Origin: Larkinella sp. C7
GTDB lineage: Bacteria > Bacteroidota > Bacteroidia > Cytophagales > Spirosomataceae
Direction of reading: 5' to 3'
Assembly: GCF_006149005.1 (NCBI RefSeq)
Contig: NZ_VBSL01000005.1
Span: 124,338 to 188,337 of the forward strand
DNA length: 64,000 bases
A program made the position numbers and the translations under genes. This document shows positions 61,542-64,000 of this stretch, one piece after another. A model generated the notes under the pieces. That model was given only the letters and a program-made list of their open reading frames with translations. It was not told where the DNA came from and ran no database searches. Positions within the stretch are counted from its first letter, which is position 1, and each line of letters opens with the position of its first letter.

Positions 61542-64000
61542 TCAGGCGCGTTCCCTCTCCATTTTTCCGATCAGTTGGGCGTATTTGGTGGCAATGCTCA
61601 GAAACCCTTTGTCGTTCGGGTGAAATTCATCGTACCAGTATTTCAACTGGCTGGTGGCCGGCCGGATACTCCCGCGCAAGTCGATGTAAATCACGTTGTC
61701 ATACGCCGATGCGGCCCGTTGCAACCGCTCGTTGAAGCCGTCGATCATAAACCGGATCAGGTTTTTTCGTTCCGCAAGATCCGTTATCCCCTTTTCCGTC
61801 AGGCATTTTTCCAAATTTCCCGGCTTCCCGGATTGCGTTTCGCTGGCGTCGGGCAGGAGGTAATCGTAGCCGTGAACCAGCACCCGAACTTTCGCATTTT
61901 GCAGCCGGATCAGGCGAAAAAGGCGTTGAAAATCCGTTTCCAGTTCGTCCAGGGCAGCCGTGAATCCATCGGCTACATACCGCTGTGGCGCAGGCAGGGT
62001 TTCCGCTGCCTGATCCCGGATATAGGTCGGAAATTCATCCCCAAAGAAATGCGTTCCTCCACCACTCAGCAAAAAATAACGCGGACTGACCTGCGCAATG
62101 GTTTCCAGAAATTTCGATTTCTCGATGTAATTCTTCAGTGATTTCCCCACCGCCGGGGTGCTATTTACGGAGTAGACCCGCGCCAGGTAATCGACAATAT
62201 CGCTCAGCAGCGGGTATTGAAACCACGAATCCCCACCCGCCACCAGCCGAACCCGGTCCGGGTATTTGATCAGATTCTGCATGTACTGCCGGTTTCGGAT
62301 CTGGTAGGCAATCTGGTTGCTCACGAACGTTTTCACATCGCCCCACAGCCCGCGCTGTTCTTCGCCCGTCACGGCCAGATCGTCCCGCAGCACCAGCTCC
62401 GAATCGATCGGGTCCGGCTGAAAATACAGCCCCAGCGCAAAATCAGACATCGGATTGGCCACCGGCACGCCCTCGACCAGCACCGGTTCCAGCATCCGGT
62501 TCAGTTCGCCCAGATCGACGCGGTTGAAAACCGGATTCGGAATGCGGAGCGTGACCAGTTGCGTACTCCAGTCCGGAAACTCCTCCTCGTCTTCTTCGGT
62601 GTCGAAGGCCGACGCGCGGTTTTCGTCAGCGTTCAATTTCTCACCCAGCGTGTGGGGCGACGGCAAAACATCCAGTGCCAGCATCGCCAGCGTCGATTCG
62701 GAGAGGGGATTCACGGAAACGATGACTTTAAAGTATTCCGTCACTTCCGGCCAGTTGTATTGCCGGACGGTTTCTTCCAGGCTCATTCGCACAAAATCAT
62801 TCCGACCCGTCAGTGATTTCCGGCTCGGCAATCCCAGCAGTTCCGATTTCCCGGGTTCGAGTCGGTAGTTTCCCGCCTGAAGACGCTCGTTCACCGGCAG
62901 AAAATCCTTCATCGCTATGAAATCCCGGGAGAGGTATAACACCGTGCAATACAGCACCTGAGCCGTTGGATTGATCAATTGGATGCTGACTTTATTGGCC
63001 CAGACGGTTTTGCCAGACGGCGTTGTGCTCTCCTGCAACGGAATCGTCACCGGCGTCGGCCGTGCACCTTTCAATACCACCGTTTGTGCAACTTCGGGCG
63101 TAACGGCAATGGTCAGAATCGGTTCAGGGGCTTCGGGATTGCGCAGTTCCTTGAGGTATTGCCAGGCAGCCAGATGCCGCAGATACTGGGTCAACTGCTC
63201 ATACGCCCGCTCCAGATTGTCTGCCGGTACGGTGCGGATAAGCGGACGGTTTTCGTCACCGGGCCGGGAAAAGTACAACAGACCGTTGCGTACGTGCAGC
63301 GTGTAATCCGCCGTTTGTTCGTCTTCTTCCGGGATGAAAAACGCCCCGGCTTTTTCAGTCAGTGTTTTCAACAAAAGCGCCTGTTCGGCCACATCACCGT
63401 TGTGGTTGATGAAATGGAGTTTGATGGGTTCGGTCAGCAGGCCCTCCACTTCGGCCCGGTAGGCCTTGCCCCGGTCGAGGCCGGCTTCCTGCTCCGCACC
63501 GATTTTCAACAGCGTGTAATCGGCCCCGATTTTCAGCGGTGTCACCGAAAAAGCCGGTTTTCCGCTGTCGTCCAGCAACTGAATGGATTTCGTCGTCCGC
63601 CCTACCCCGTGAATAGCTCCGACATCGAGCAGCCACTGCCGTTTGTTCGGATTGAAAGTAATCTCGGCGACGGCGGTTTGGGCGTCGATCGGCCGGTTCA
63701 AAAAACCGGTCAGCAAGAGCGTATCGGACGCGTCGCCCGCTGCCGAAATGCGGGGGCGTTGTTCGTAGGCAAACCGCATGTATTGCCGCACACGGTTGTG
63801 CAGGGCCTGGTATGAAATGGCCGAGTTGGCGGCTTTCAAAACCGCCACCAGATTTTTGGTAAAAACGCCTTCCTTGTTTTCCCGGTCTTCCACAGCCGCT
63901 TCGTCCGATTCGCAGGCCGCTAGCTGAATGTGGGTCCCCAACGGAATAAGCTGATCGAGTCCCTGTTGCCGAAAATCGTCTTCCGTAAACTGTTCCTGAA
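61542..64000 (-). CDS. Caspase-like protease fused to SGNH hydrolase (N-terminus cut by the window end)
   Basis: At least 819 residues visible; the frame stays open to the last base and the start lies outside. The first part ends a caspase (C14) domain: 'GTHIQLAACESDEAAVE' with the catalytic Cys (codon at 63912-63914), then 'GVFTKNLVAVLKA'. Residues about 110-560 are beta-rich and acidic. The C-terminal 250 residues are SGNH-like: block I 'AGGDSWFQYPLL' (Ser codon 62226-62228), 'VGKSLKNY', block III region 'LLSGGGTHFFGDEF' and block V 'YDEFHPNDKGF' with Asp/His. The usual GGND of block III is GGTH here, so the oxyanion Asn is replaced. Cytoplasmic; a suicide or defence role is inferred only. 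Confidence 0.85.
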   Translation of the reverse strand, partial: QEQFTEDDFRQQGLDQLIPLGTHIQLAACESDEAAVEDRENKEGVFTKNLVAVLKAANSAISYQALHNRVRQYMRFAYEQRPRISAAGDASDTLLLTGFLNRPIDAQTAVAEITFNPNKRQWLLDVGAIHGVGRTTKSIQLLDDSGKPAFSVTPLKIGADYTLLKIGAEQEAGLDRGKAYRAEVEGLLTEPIKLHFINHNGDVAEQALLLKTLTEKAGAFFIPEEDEQTADYTLHVRNGLLYFSRPGDENRPLIRTVPADNLERAYEQLTQYLRHLAAWQYLKELRNPEAPEPILTIAVTPEVAQTVVLKGARPTPVTIPLQESTTPSGKTVWANKVSIQLINPTAQVLYCTVLYLSRDFIAMKDFLPVNERLQAGNYRLEPGKSELLGLPSRKSLTGRNDFVRMSLEETVRQYNWPEVTEYFKVIVSVNPLSESTLAMLALDVLPSPHTLGEKLNADENRASAFDTEEDEEEFPDWSTQLVTLRIPNPVFNRVDLGELNRMLEPVLVEGVPVANPMSDFALGLYFQPDPIDSELVLRDDLAVTGEEQRGLWGDVKTFVSNQIAYQIRNRQYMQNLIKYPDRVRLVAGGDSWFQYPLLSDIVDYLARVYSVNSTPAVGKSLKNYIEKSKFLETIAQVSPRYFLLSGGGTHFFGDEFPTYIRDQAAETLPAPQRYVADGFTAALDELETDFQRLFRLIRLQNAKVRVLVHGYDYLLPDASETQSGKPGNLEKCLTEKGITDLAERKNLIRFMIDGFNERLQRAASAYDNVIYIDLRGSIRPATSQLKYWYDEFHPNDKGFLSIATKYAQLIGKMERERA

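Overview
The window looks like a chromosomal segment of a Bacteroidota bacterium, most likely of the order Cytophagales (Spirosomaceae-like). Evidence: a SusC/SusD pair, a TonB receptor paired with a DUF4249 protein, LytS/LytTR regulation, a 7TMR-DISM cyclase, promoter words of the TAnnTTTG type, and moderately high GC, judged by eye to be in the mid-50s percent. The genus is not certain. No tRNA, rRNA, CRISPR array or insertion sequence was seen.

Region 1 (1-12842, + strand) is the 3' part of an extracellular contractile injection system (eCIS). It holds the end of a baseplate J-like protein, an Afp12-like baseplate protein, a large repeat-bearing tail protein, the tape-measure protein, a DUF4157 effector with a C-terminal nuclease-like toxin, and the AAA+ ATPase. 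The 3' end of the tail protein, and an island spanning the end of the effector gene and the start of the ATPase gene, are clearly AT-richer than their surroundings. These look like exchanged modules.

Region 2 (12818-33111) is a glycan-utilisation locus. A divergent LacI regulator, with two operator-like palindromes in front of susC, is followed by SusC, SusD, a secreted protein with a possible flavinylation motif, a secreted FAD oxidoreductase, a GH9-like protein, an alpha/alpha-barrel protein, a sodium:solute symporter, a GH2 enzyme and a second, cytoplasmic FAD oxidoreductase. The pathway would bind a glycan, cut and oxidise it outside or in the periplasm, import the product and finish degradation inside. 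The substrate is unknown.

Region 3 (33112-51445) is mixed housekeeping and stress: AhpC-type peroxiredoxin, AhpD-like protein, diheme cytochrome c, NarL-type regulator beside a histidine-kinase remnant, small secreted proteins, DUF4242, OsmC, a decayed Uma2 gene, ferrochelatase, OxyR, RhlE-type helicase, a lone nuoH, photolyase, TonB receptor with DUF4249, lytic transglycosylase and a short PhnA protein.

Region 4 (51446-64000) holds a secreted DUF4965-type protein with a secreted TIM-barrel isomerase, a class III adenylate cyclase, an MpaB-DUF5995 fusion, a LytS/LytTR pair and, cut by the window end, a caspase-SGNH hydrolase fusion. Many intergenic gaps carry long inverted repeats whose stems mostly differ in sequence from gap to gap.
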